Shown: positions 1 to 7,098 of the stretch, one piece after another
Layout: each line of letters opens with the position of its first letter
Position numbering within the stretch: position 1 is the first letter of the stretch
From: Bacteroidales bacterium
GTDB taxonomy: Bacteria; Bacteroidota; Bacteroidia; Bacteroidales; DTU049
Assembly (NCBI GenBank): GCA_030017935.1
Contig: JASEGF010000101.1
Coordinates: forward strand, 1 to 7,409
Direction of reading: 5' to 3'
DNA: 7,409 bases
The notes under the pieces: model-generated
What the model was told of the DNA's origin: nothing
Seen by the model: the letters and a program-made list of their open reading frames with translations, nothing else
Databases searched by the model: none
Made by a program: the position numbers and the translations under genes

Positions 1-419
1 TGCAAAGTCCCATCATTAGACAAGAAAAAAAAGAAAAACTATTTTCAAATATTTTCTTTGAGTTTATCGACTCTCTCACATTGAAGTTTTTAAATTTATT
101 ATTACGTAAATCTAGAATTGTGATTTTTCATGATATTGTAAAAGCTTATGAGGAATTTTATAATGAAGCTAATGATATTTTAAACGTTATAATTACTACT
201 GCTCAACCTTTTGATGATTCACTTTTGCAAAAATTAGAATCAAAAATAAATAATTTTTTCACTAATAAATCATTGAAGTTTAATGAAAATATCGACAAGG
301 AAATACTTGGGGGATTTGTTGTAAATTTTTATGATTACATGATAGATAAAAGCTTAAGGACTAGATTTATACAAGCTCGCAAACAAATAATGAGAAAAGA
401 ATATGAAAAAAAATACTAA
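1..419 (+). CDS. atpH: F-type ATP synthase delta subunit (OSCP), 5' end cut by the window edge
   Basis: This is the delta subunit of the F1Fo ATP synthase. It joins the top of the F1 head to the peripheral stalk (b subunit) so that the stator does not turn with the rotor. The reading frame is open from base 3 to the TAA at 417-419, giving 138 visible residues. The family is usually about 175-185 residues, so roughly 40 N-terminal residues lie outside the window. A TTG at 81 could be taken as a start, but the codons before it already read as family sequence (SPIIRQEKKEKLF, then FLNLLLRKSR), so it is internal. The C-terminal part GGFVVNFYDYMIDKSLRTR matches the conserved OSCP end, where a glycine pair is followed by a D-S-[LV]-R motif. 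Position directly before atpA agrees with the common b-delta-alpha-gamma order. The identification rests on remembered family features and gene order and is firm. Confidence 0.93.
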   Translation, partial: QSPIIRQEKKEKLFSNIFFEFIDSLTLKFLNLLLRKSRIVIFHDIVKAYEEFYNEANDILNVIITTAQPFDDSLLQKLESKINNFFTNKSLKFNENIDKEILGGFVVNFYDYMIDKSLRTRFIQARKQIMRKEYEKKY

Positions 420-445
420 TTCAAATTTATTTTCAATTTTGAATT
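418..445 (+). other. Weak intercistronic hairpin between atpH and atpA
   Basis: AATTCAAA at 418-425 can pair with TTTGAATT at 438-445 across a 12-base loop. It overlaps the last bases of the atpH stop codon and lies in the 63-base gap before atpA. The stem is only eight pairs and mostly A-T. It could be an mRNA processing or stability element, or chance pairing in AT-rich DNA. There is no following T tract, so it is not a convincing terminator. Confidence 0.22.
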
Positions 446-482
446 TAGAATAAGTTAAGTAAAAAATTAAAAAATAATAAAT

Positions 483-2072
483 ATGTCAGAAATAAGGCCT
501 TCGGAAGTAATAGCACTTATTCGTCAAGAAATAGCTGGCTTAGATCTCGAGAGTAATTTAGAAGAGATAGGATCAGTTTTGCAAGTAGGTGATGGCATTG
601 CTCGTGTATATGGATTGGGTAAAGTGCAATCGGGAGAGATGGTAGAATTTATTAAATCCGGCGTCAAAGGTATAGTGCTTAATTTGGAGATAGATAATGT
701 AGGTGTTGTGGTATTAGGTGAAATAAGCGAAATAAAAGAAGGTGATAAAGTAAAGAGACTAAATAGAATAGCCTCTGTAATGGCAGGTGAAGGATTACTG
801 GGTAGAGTAATAAATACTCTGGGAGAACCTATCGATGGCAAAGGACCTATAGAAGGAGAACTTTATGAAATGCCATTAGAAAGAATAGCACCTGGCGTTA
901 TATATCGTGAACCTGTGAACGTACCTTTGCAGACAGGTATTAAAGCTATTGATGCTATGATACCTATCGGTCGCGGACAACGTGAATTGATCATCGGCGA
1001 TAGACAAACTGGTAAAACTGCTATTGTTATCGATACTATTATCAATCAACGAGAAAATTATGAAAAAGGAAAACCAGTATTTTGCATTTATGTGTCTATA
1101 GGCCAAAAAAGTAGTAGTGTAGCACAAACAGTTAAAATCCTCGAAGATAAAGGAGCTATGCCTTATACAGTTGTAATATCTGCTCCAGCTTCGGATCCTG
1201 CAGCATATAGATTATATGCACCATATGCTGGTGCAGCAATTGGTGAATATTTCCGCGATACAGGAAGAGATGCTTTAGTAATTTATGATGACTTGTCTAA
1301 ACAAGCTGTATCATATAGAGAAGTATCTTTACTACTTCGTCGTCCTCCTGGACGTGAAGCTTATCCTGGAGATATATTTTATTTGCATTCTAGACTACTA
1401 GAACGTGCAGCAAAAATCATTAGAAATGATGAAGTAGCTAGACAAATGAATGATATCCCAGAAAGTATCAGAGATAAAGTAAAAGGTGGTGGGTCATTAA
1501 CAGCTCTGCCAATTATAGAAACGCAAGCAGGTGACGTTTCGGCTTATATTCCTACTAATGTAATTTCTATTACCGATGGACAAATATTCCTAGAGACAGA
1601 TCTATTCAATGCGGGTGTACGCCCCGCTATTAACGTAGGAATATCTGTAAGTAGAGTTGGTGGTAATGCTCAATTAAAAGCTATGAAAAAAGTCGCTGGC
1701 ACACTAAAAATTGACCAAGCTCAATATAGAGAACTAGAAGCTTTTACTAAATTTGGAAGCGATCTCGATGCCGCAACCATGTCTGTATTAGATAAAGGTG
1801 CTCGTAATGTGGAACTACTAAAACAACCTCAATATTCTCCTATGCCAGTAGAGAAACAAATAGCAATAATGTTTGTAGGTACTCGTGGCTTAATAAGGAA
1901 TGTCCCTCTCAATAAAGTTAGAAATTTCGAAGATACTTATCTTCATAAATTAGAATCCTTACATCCAGAAATTTTAGAAACTTTAAAACAAGGTATTATT
2001 AATGAAGAAATAGAAACTAAATTGACTGAACTAGCTAAAGAAGTGTCCAAACAATTTGAAGAAAAAAAATAA
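483..2072 (+). CDS. atpA: F-type ATP synthase alpha subunit
   Basis: This is the alpha subunit of F1, forming the alternating alpha3-beta3 hexamer with non-catalytic nucleotide sites and supplying an arginine to the catalytic sites. The 529 residues are full length. Visible parts are the N-terminal beta-barrel region (about 25-95), the P-loop GDRQTGKT at 172-179, the Walker B-like ALVIYDD at 264-270, the block SLTALPIIETQAGDVSAYIPTNVISITDGQ at about 338-367 and PAINVGISVSRVGG at 381-394, in which R391 corresponds to the conserved arginine. The stretch NDEVARQMNDIPESIRDKVKGGG (about 315-337) resembles what I recall of Bacteroidota alpha subunits. The ATG at 483 gives the expected N-terminus (MSEIRPSEVIALIRQEI). 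No Shine-Dalgarno sequence precedes it; the leader is A-rich, normal for this phylum. Only three bases separate its stop from atpG. No sign of damage. Confidence 0.98.
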   Translation: MSEIRPSEVIALIRQEIAGLDLESNLEEIGSVLQVGDGIARVYGLGKVQSGEMVEFIKSGVKGIVLNLEIDNVGVVVLGEISEIKEGDKVKRLNRIASVMAGEGLLGRVINTLGEPIDGKGPIEGELYEMPLERIAPGVIYREPVNVPLQTGIKAIDAMIPIGRGQRELIIGDRQTGKTAIVIDTIINQRENYEKGKPVFCIYVSIGQKSSSVAQTVKILEDKGAMPYTVVISAPASDPAAYRLYAPYAGAAIGEYFRDTGRDALVIYDDLSKQAVSYREVSLLLRRPPGREAYPGDIFYLHSRLLERAAKIIRNDEVARQMNDIPESIRDKVKGGGSLTALPIIETQAGDVSAYIPTNVISITDGQIFLETDLFNAGVRPAINVGISVSRVGGNAQLKAMKKVAGTLKIDQAQYRELEAFTKFGSDLDAATMSVLDKGARNVELLKQPQYSPMPVEKQIAIMFVGTRGLIRNVPLNKVRNFEDTYLHKLESLHPEILETLKQGIINEEIETKLTELAKEVSKQFEEKK

Positions 2073-2075
2073 GCT
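2062..2075 (+). promoter_or_regulatory. A-rich translation start region of atpG inside the end of atpA
   Basis: A run of eight A residues (2062-2069) ends at the atpA stop codon and lies six bases before the atpG ATG at 2076. No Shine-Dalgarno-like GGAGG is present. Bacteroidota mRNAs generally start without that pairing and favour A-rich upstream bases, so the run probably helps initiation and couples gamma synthesis to alpha. This role is inferred from position and phylum habit only. Confidence 0.4.
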
Positions 2076-2939
2076 ATGGCTACATTAAAAGCTATTAAAA
2101 CACGTATTAAATCTATTGAGTCCACACAGCAGATAACCCAAGCAATGAAGCTAGTTTCTGCAGCTAAACTTAGAAGAACCCAAGATAAAATAATACATCT
2201 AAGAGAATATTCAAATGTATTAACTGATTTTCTCCAATTAGTCTTTGACGAAGATAATGCGTCTATATCTACTTTTTTTAATGAACGTAATGAAGGTAAA
2301 ATATTACTTGTGGCTTTTTCATCCAATAGAGGATTGTGTGGCACTTTTAATGCTAATGTCGTTAGAGAAGTTAATAATTATATAAATAATCTGTCAAGCG
2401 AAGAAAGAAATAATTTAGAACTAATAACTATTGGGAAAAAAGTTTTTGATGGTATTAAGAAAAATAATTATCCTGTCATAGCTAACTATGATGAACTGAT
2501 AGATAAATTAGATTATGATAGTATTAAAAATTTATCTACACAATGGGTAAAAGATTTCATAGAAATGAAATATAAAAAAATTGTTTTCATACATAACAAA
2601 TTTAAAAATGCTGCTCAACAATATGTAAATAATTACCAATTTTTACCTTTAACTTTTAAAAAAGAAAATAACGACAATGACTTATTTATTTTAGAGCCCG
2701 AAAAAAGTGAATTTGCTAAAATACTTTTACCTAAATATTTAAACACTATTGCTTACCAAATATTTCTAGATTCTTCTGTTAGTGAGCATGGTGCTAGAAT
2801 GACAGCGATGAGTAAAGCTACTGATAATGCAAAAGAATTATTGAAAGAATTGAATTTACAATATAATAAAGCACGTCAAGATGCCATCACTAAAGAATTA
2901 ATAGAAATAGTTAGTGGTGTAGAAGCTCTTAAAGGATAA
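2076..2939 (+). CDS. atpG: F-type ATP synthase gamma subunit
   Basis: This is the gamma subunit, the central rotor shaft whose rotation drives the catalytic sites of F1. The 287 residues match the family length. The N-terminal helix MATLKAIKTRIKSIESTQQITQAM (1-24) and following KLVSAAKLRR form half of the coiled-coil shaft. SNRGLCGTFN at 83-92 lies in the globular Rossmann-like part. The C-terminal helix begins around SEHGARMTAMSKATDNA (236-252) and ends in ITKELIEIVSGVEALKG. Compared with the classical gamma signature as I remember it, an alanine after the glycine is replaced by valine at 282; this is conservative. The gene is followed by a hairpin and not by atpD and atpC, so it is the last gene of this operon, as is usual in Bacteroidota. 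Confidence 0.97.
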   Translation: MATLKAIKTRIKSIESTQQITQAMKLVSAAKLRRTQDKIIHLREYSNVLTDFLQLVFDEDNASISTFFNERNEGKILLVAFSSNRGLCGTFNANVVREVNNYINNLSSEERNNLELITIGKKVFDGIKKNNYPVIANYDELIDKLDYDSIKNLSTQWVKDFIEMKYKKIVFIHNKFKNAAQQYVNNYQFLPLTFKKENNDNDLFILEPEKSEFAKILLPKYLNTIAYQIFLDSSVSEHGARMTAMSKATDNAKELLKELNLQYNKARQDAITKELIEIVSGVEALKG

Positions 2940-2966
2940 TTGATTTTTAGATTTATAAATTATATT

Positions 2967-3000
2967 AGGGAGCATATTGGTAAATATGCTCCCTCTTTAT
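2967..3000 (+). terminator. Probable intrinsic terminator of the ATP synthase operon
   Basis: The arms AGGGAGCATATT (2967-2978) and AATATGCTCCCT (2983-2994) are perfect complements, giving a 12-pair stem closed by a GGTA loop. It begins 27 bases after the atpG stop and is followed by the T-rich stretch CTTTATTATATT. It is the most stable hairpin in this AT-rich gap. The T tract is broken by A residues, so the tail is not ideal, and the stem could also slow polymerase arriving from the convergent operon. Confidence 0.8.
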
Positions 3001-3010
3001 TATATTGTAA

Positions 3011-3204
3011 TGTTTAACTTTTAATGTCATATTTTTTTCATGTTAAATTTATAGTTTTAGTAATGATATATAGTATTTGAAAGATAGTTTAATATAAAAT
3101 ATTAGGGGCGATTATTAAAGCTATCATCACACAAAAAATGAATATCAAAGAAGGTTTTAGATACTTTTAAAATAAAATATTGTTATGACATTAAAAGTTT
3201 AACA
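3011..3204. repeat. Imperfect inverted repeat pair flanking a 152-base core (possible small mobile-element remnant)
   Basis: The arm at 3011-3031 is the reverse complement of the arm at 3184-3204 at 20 of 21 positions, with the longest perfect run being 16 bases (ATGACATTAAAAGTT with a leading T in the right arm). The core carries no transposase. I see no clear target-site duplication at the outer edges. The arrangement is compatible with a miniature inverted-repeat element or a decayed insertion sequence, or with a long-range stem in convergent transcripts. The repeat itself is seen directly; its origin is open. Confidence 0.55.
3083..3125. repeat. Inner hairpin with one bulged base
   Basis: GATAGTTTAATA (3083-3094) pairs with TATTAAAGCTATC (3113-3125) in 12 pairs with a single bulged C or G, depending on strand. 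The loop is 18 bases and includes the only GC-rich patch of the gap, AGGGGCG (3104-3110). The hairpin is nested inside the outer inverted repeat. It may be part of the same element, or a weak structure formed by chance. Confidence 0.35.
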
Positions 3205-3217
3205 AAATAATTTGTTA
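3200..3217 (-). terminator. Weak candidate terminator for the moxR-batA operon
   Basis: TAACAAA (3200-3206) can pair with TTTGTTA (3211-3217) over a four-base loop, 25 bases beyond the batA stop. Read on the - strand, the stem is followed by AACTTTTAATG, a short T run. The stem has seven pairs and only one G-C pair, so it is poor as an intrinsic terminator. It overlaps the right arm of the longer inverted repeat, which could instead supply the stop signal. Confidence 0.25.
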
Positions 3218-3241
3218 TTATACAATTATGTAACTTACTAT

Positions 3242-4240
3242 TTATACTCTTTGTTTTAGTATTGCCCATCTACTTATCCCCTCTATCACCAATAATATAA
3301 ATGCTATAAATAGAGGTATATAATAAATATCTTTGTGAGATACTATAGTGCTATAATGAAATCTTGTCTTTTCTAATTGATCAATTTCTTCGAATATCTT
3401 TTTTAATGATTCATTATCTGTTGCTCTAAAATATTTACCATCTGTACTTTGGGCTATATTTACTAATAAATCCTCATCTATCATTACATCTACATAGTCA
3501 TACACTATTCTACCAAATGGATCTTGAAATGGATATGGAGCTTTACCTTTAGTACCAATACCAATAGCATAAATATGTATTCCCATATTTTGAGCAATTT
3601 CTGCCGCTGTTAGTGGGTCTACATATCCTGTATTATTTACACCATCTGTTAATAGAATAATTACTTTACTATTGGCTTCACTTTTTTCTAATCTTGATAT
3701 TGCTATCATGAGTCCATCTCCTATGGCAGTACCATCCTCTATTATTCCAGTTTTTAGTTGTTTTAGCTGATATTTTAATATTTCATGGTCATATGTTATT
3801 GGGCAGGCAGTATATGTTGAGCCACTAAATGCTACTAATCCTATTCTATCATTTGGTCTTTTGTCTATAAATTCTACTGCAATATTTTTAGCAGCTTCCA
3901 GTCTATTAGGTCTAAAGTCTTGAGCTAACATACTTCCAGATATATCGTTAGCTATCACTATATCTATACCTTCGTGGTCTACTGATGAGGACACATTCTT
4001 TAATTGTGGTCTGCTCATAGCAATTATTATAAATGTGAGTGCTAATAACCTGAGATATGGTAGTAATTGGAATAAAATTACTCTAAAATTTTTTGATTTT
4101 AATGGTAGAGCATTGATATGAGGCCAATTTATGTAATTATATTTTTTATAAGAACGTTTTTTTACATTCCACCACCACAATATTGGAATAATTAATAATA
4201 GTAATAGAACGTATGGATATTGTATTATTAGATTATTCAT
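3242..4240 (-). CDS. batA: BatA-type membrane protein with a von Willebrand factor A (VWA) domain
   Basis: This is an inner-membrane VWA protein of the Bacteroides aerotolerance family. Its likely role is metal-dependent protein binding within an envelope complex served by MoxR. The 332 residues match BatA. Two hydrophobic helices lie near the N-terminus (about 8-24 and 57-75), the VWA domain follows (about 92-285), and a third helix is at about 306-324. The metal-site motif is complete: DISGS at 99-103, threonine T171 in DGTAIGDGL, and D199 in LLTDG. SMLAQDFRPNRLEAAK (103-118) is a typical BatA continuation. The start at 4240 overlaps the upstream gene by eight bases, implying translational coupling. 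BatB is also a VWA membrane protein, but the order after the DUF58 gene and the PFQDPFGR stretch (237-244) favour BatA. The usual batB-batE genes do not follow. Confidence 0.9.
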   Translation of the reverse strand: MNNLIIQYPYVLLLLLIIPILWWWNVKKRSYKKYNYINWPHINALPLKSKNFRVILFQLLPYLRLLALTFIIIAMSRPQLKNVSSSVDHEGIDIVIANDISGSMLAQDFRPNRLEAAKNIAVEFIDKRPNDRIGLVAFSGSTYTACPITYDHEILKYQLKQLKTGIIEDGTAIGDGLMIAISRLEKSEANSKVIILLTDGVNNTGYVDPLTAAEIAQNMGIHIYAIGIGTKGKAPYPFQDPFGRIVYDYVDVMIDEDLLVNIAQSTDGKYFRATDNESLKKIFEEIDQLEKTRFHYSTIVSHKDIYYIPLFIAFILLVIEGISRWAILKQRV

Positions 4241-5204
4241 GTTGTTGATTCTTTAATTGCTCTTGTTCCCAAAGATATTGAGTAAATTTTTCACAAAATT
4301 CATAATCTCTAAATCTTTCTTCTATTGTGGGAGAATATTTTGCAAATTTTGCTAAGTCAGATGTATTTAAAAAGACCTGCAATTTTGTTAATAAATCTTT
4401 TGCATCGCAGTATTTATGCATCTCTATATATAGTTCAGATGAGAGCATTTCGAAGGAATTTATATTATACAATCTAAATAAAAATCTACGTAATACATCG
4501 GTAAGTATTGTATAATACTCTTTTGCATTCATTTGTGTAATGCCATTATTGTCTTTTAGCTGTTGTAATGATTGCTTAACCTCTTCAATTGGCGAAATGT
4601 ATGGGTTATATTTATATGCTTCAATGGACTTTTTCTTTTTTCTGTTTTTGTTAATTACAATTATGATGATAATTAAGATTATTATAGCTAGAACTATCAA
4701 AAGCCATATCCACCATTTACTTTGCGATGGTGGCTCTGCAATATCATAAATATCTTTTATTGGTTTAAAGGCTTGTGAAGTATCTATCGGCATAGGTATT
4801 ACGTTTAAAGCTATGCTATCAATATTTAGTTTTGTTGTTTTTTGTCTATTATTATACAAAATTTCAATATCAATTGGTGGTAATATAAATTTGCCTGAGT
4901 CAAATCCAGTAATAAATAATTGTTTCTCCCATGTTTGATCATTTATTTTAGACCAAGGTCTTTCTTTATATATATGTATTTTACCAGGAAGTTTTTTAGT
5001 AAATTTTGAGCTTATAGAATCTATTGCGTAGTTTGATGATTTAATATTGATTTTAATATTTGAAATTTCACCTATATAAATAGTATCTTTCGAAATAGTA
5101 ATTCTTTGATCTAATTCAATATTTTGTGCTTTTATAAAAGGAGAAGCAAATAATAAAGCGATTAAAAGAAATATTTTTTTTAAAGTAAAATTTAATCTAG
5201 TCAT
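4233..5204 (-). CDS. Signal-peptide, single-helix membrane protein of the bat cluster (BatD-like / DUF4381-like)
   Basis: This uncharacterised protein sits between the DUF58 and BatA genes, a place where Bacteroidota clusters usually carry such a protein. The N-terminus MTRLNFTLKKIFLLIALLFASPFIKAQ is a signal peptide with probable cleavage near 26. Residues 27-140 form an exported region rich in beta strands, reminiscent of the Ig-like repeats of BatD. A strong transmembrane helix follows (WWIWLLIVLAIIIL..., about 164-184), with the positive stop-transfer NKNRKKKK at 185-192. The cytoplasmic part (about 193-323) contains AKEYYTILTDVLRRFLFRLYNINSFEMLSSEL, a helical stretch I recall from homologues. 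The topology therefore joins a periplasmic receptor-like domain to a cytoplasmic domain that could meet MoxR or DUF58. The start follows the DUF58 stop by 17 bases. Much shorter than a full BatD, so I give no symbol. Function unknown. Confidence 0.85.
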   Translation of the reverse strand: MTRLNFTLKKIFLLIALLFASPFIKAQNIELDQRITISKDTIYIGEISNIKINIKSSNYAIDSISSKFTKKLPGKIHIYKERPWSKINDQTWEKQLFITGFDSGKFILPPIDIEILYNNRQKTTKLNIDSIALNVIPMPIDTSQAFKPIKDIYDIAEPPSQSKWWIWLLIVLAIIILIIIIIVINKNRKKKKSIEAYKYNPYISPIEEVKQSLQQLKDNNGITQMNAKEYYTILTDVLRRFLFRLYNINSFEMLSSELYIEMHKYCDAKDLLTKLQVFLNTSDLAKFAKYSPTIEERFRDYEFCEKFTQYLWEQEQLKNQQHE

Positions 5205-5221
5205 AATGAATTATTAAAAAA

Positions 5222-6106
5222 TTAAACTAATCTTTTTTCTCTCTTTTTAAACAGTGCTGTGAGTAATGGGATGTAGTCTATTTGAGTATCTATAGTTAGG
5301 AAATCGATATTATGTTTTTTGCAAGTTTTTTCTAAATAGTTATGATGCACTTGATAAACATCCATCCATGCTTTTTGAAATTTTTTATCACTGAGATCTA
5401 CAGGGAAAAACTTATCAGATTCAGGATCATATGTTATTACGAAACCATTGTCTGGAGGAGTTAATTCTAAATTATCTACGATTTGAATGCAAATAAAATC
5501 ATGTTTCCTATTAGTTATGCCCATAGCTAATTCATATTGAGTATCATAGAAATCTGATATTAAAAAAACTATACTACGTTTGGGTATTACATGATTTAGG
5601 TATTCCAATGCATTTTTAATATTTGTTTTTGAGCTTTTAGGTTCATAAGCTAATATTTCTCTGATAATAGCTAAAATATGAGAAAGTCCTTTTTTGGGAG
5701 GAATAAACTTTTCTATTATATCCGAGAATAGTATTACGCCAATGCGGTCATTATTTTTAAGTGCAGAGAAAGCTAATATGCCAGCAATTTCGGATATTAA
5801 TTCATTTTTCATTTTGGCAATACTTCCGAAAATTGTAGAACGACTAACGTCAATCATAAAAATTAGTGTGAGCTCACGTTCTTCTTGATATACTTTGATG
5901 TAAGGGTGATTATGTCTAGCAGTTACATTCCATTCAATATCTCGTATATCATCACCATAAACATATTCTCTCAAATCGCTATAAGCCATCCCCTTGCCTT
6001 TAAAAGCACTTTGATATTGCCCTGCAAACATTTGAGTAGATAGTTTACGAGCTGTTATGGATATATGTCTAACTTTTTTCCTTAGATCTTCTACTTTTAT
6101 GCTCAT
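5222..6106 (-). CDS. DUF58 family protein, MoxR partner with a VWA-like metal site
   Basis: DUF58 proteins are cytoplasmic partners of MoxR ATPases and carry a VWA-like fold. The 294 residues are of normal length. The N-terminal signature FKGKGMAYSDLREYVYGDDIRDIEWNVTAR (35-64) is diagnostic: G-x-G, then S/F-D-x-R-E-Y, GDD and R-x-I-[DE]-W. The metal-site residues follow: DVSRS at 86-90, a threonine in SSKTNIKNAL (T161), and SD in FLISDFYD (184-185). No membrane segment is seen, in line with a soluble protein. Its start codon overlaps the moxR stop in an ATGA tetramer (6106-6103 on the - strand), the classic sign of translational coupling, which supports equimolar production with MoxR. The role as adaptor between MoxR and the membrane VWA proteins is inferred from family association. 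Confidence 0.93.
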   Translation of the reverse strand: MSIKVEDLRKKVRHISITARKLSTQMFAGQYQSAFKGKGMAYSDLREYVYGDDIRDIEWNVTARHNHPYIKVYQEERELTLIFMIDVSRSTIFGSIAKMKNELISEIAGILAFSALKNNDRIGVILFSDIIEKFIPPKKGLSHILAIIREILAYEPKSSKTNIKNALEYLNHVIPKRSIVFLISDFYDTQYELAMGITNRKHDFICIQIVDNLELTPPDNGFVITYDPESDKFFPVDLSDKKFQKAWMDVYQVHHNYLEKTCKKHNIDFLTIDTQIDYIPLLTALFKKREKRLV

Positions 6107-7098
6107 GGCACTTCTATTACATTTAATATGTCCGCGATGAATTGATCTGAACTTATATTCTCTGCTTCAGCTTCATAAGTCATACCTATTCTATGACGTA
6201 ACACGTCAAAAGCAATAGCTCTCACATCTTCTGGTATCACATATCCACGACGATGGATGAATGCATATGCTTTAGCAGCTAAGGCCATATATATGCTAGC
6301 TCTAGGAGAGGCTCCATAACGAACCATATTTTTATATTGTGGTAATCTATATGCATCTGGCTGTATAGTGGCATAATTGATATCTATAATGTAATTACGA
6401 ATTTTTTCATCCATATAAACGTCTAGGACTAATTTTTGAGCATTCAATATTTGTTCTGAATTAGCGACAGCATTAATTTTAGGGAATTGTTCTTTTAGAT
6501 TTAAGTCAATGATATATTTTAATTCATTTTTTTGCGGATAATCTACTATTACTTTCATCATGAAACGATCTACTTGTGCCTCTGGTAATGGGTATGTACC
6601 CTCTTGCTCGAGGGGATTTTCTGTAGCCATCACTATAAATGGATTAGGTAAAACATATGTCTCATTACCAATTGTTACTTGTCTTTCTTGCATTGCTTCT
6701 AATAATGCACTTTGCACTTTTGCTGGTGCTCTATTAATTTCATCTGCTAAGATGAAATTGGCAAATATTGGACCTTGTCTTACCTGAAATTCCTCTGAAC
6801 GTGGACTAAATATCATTGTACCGATTAAGTCTGCTGGTAAAAGATCTGGTGTAAACTGTATTCGGCTAAAAGATCCTTGAATAGCTGATGCTAAAGATTT
6901 GATACTTAAGGTTTTAGCTAATCCTGGCACTCCTTCTAAAAGTATATGCCCCTTTGTTAATAAAGCCATTATCAAGCAATCTGTCATATGTTTTTGCCCA
7001 ATAATTACTTTATTTAGCTCTATTTGTATCAAATCAATAAAGCTACTAGCTGCTTCGATTTTTTGGTTTAGTGTAGCTATGTCAATTTCATTATCCAT
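6103..7098 (-). CDS. moxR: MoxR family AAA+ ATPase
   Basis: MoxR proteins are ring-forming AAA+ ATPases that act as chaperones, often inserting metal or remodelling VWA-domain partners. The 331 residues show the full set of motifs: Walker A GVPGLAKT (56-63), the MoxR block FTPDLLPADLIGT (82-94), Walker B ILADEINRAP (116-125), sensor 1 MATENP (157-162), the arginine finger region EAQVDRF (173-179), and sensor 2 GASPRA (262-267). The sequence LLEAMQERQVTIG (132-144) is also typical. The start at 7098 (MDNEIDIATL) leaves a usual N-terminal helix before the fold; no alternative start is better placed. It is the first gene of the four-gene operon and would be transcribed from within 7099-7330. The partners encoded downstream, DUF58 and two membrane proteins, are the expected ones. 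The symbol is a family name and does not imply a role in methanol oxidation. Confidence 0.95.
   Translation of the reverse strand: MDNEIDIATLNQKIEAASSFIDLIQIELNKVIIGQKHMTDCLIMALLTKGHILLEGVPGLAKTLSIKSLASAIQGSFSRIQFTPDLLPADLIGTMIFSPRSEEFQVRQGPIFANFILADEINRAPAKVQSALLEAMQERQVTIGNETYVLPNPFIVMATENPLEQEGTYPLPEAQVDRFMMKVIVDYPQKNELKYIIDLNLKEQFPKINAVANSEQILNAQKLVLDVYMDEKIRNYIIDINYATIQPDAYRLPQYKNMVRYGASPRASIYMALAAKAYAFIHRRGYVIPEDVRAIAFDVLRHRIGMTYEAEAENISSDQFIADILNVIEVP

Larger units (their letters stand above)
2940..3241. other. Convergent intergenic region without a convincing gene (302 bases)
   Basis: This gap separates the 3' ends of atpG (+) and batA (-). It contains the atpG terminator, an outer imperfect inverted repeat and an inner bulged hairpin, listed separately. 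The longest readable stretch of note, ending at TAA 3168-3170 on the + strand, gives a short tail AIITQKMNIKEGFRYF after an in-frame stop near 3088. I do not recognise it and do not call it a gene. No tRNA or other RNA gene was recognised by eye. Confidence 0.6.

Noticed and set aside
434..441. CAATTTTG as a promoter within the atpH-atpA gap
   Set aside because: It misses the first T of the -7 box and lacks a -33 element; atpA is more simply read as part of the ATP synthase transcript.
524..1127. Open frames on the - strand inside atpA (for example 524-841, 863-1045 and 876-1127)
   Set aside because: They lie wholly within a strongly conserved gene, overlap each other, and their translations show no family features; they are shadows of atpA.
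1943..2344. A 133-codon open frame on the - strand across the atpA-atpG junction
   Set aside because: It is antisense to two well-supported genes, has no recognisable domain, and its hydrophobic, serine-rich look follows from the antisense of charged helical sequence.
3113..3170. Short + strand peptide ending at the TAA of 3168-3170 as a small gene or transposase remnant
   Set aside because: The frame is closed by a stop near 3088, has no recognisable homology, and is only about 25 codons long.
2940..3241. CRISPR array or tRNA in the convergent gap
   Set aside because: No regularly spaced direct repeats and no cloverleaf-like arms were seen; the only repeats are inverted ones.
4327..4749. 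Two short + strand open frames inside the bat-cluster membrane protein gene (4327-4515 and 4540-4749)
   Set aside because: They are antisense to a supported gene; the phenylalanine- and isoleucine-rich stretch in the second is the complement of the lysine tract and membrane helix.
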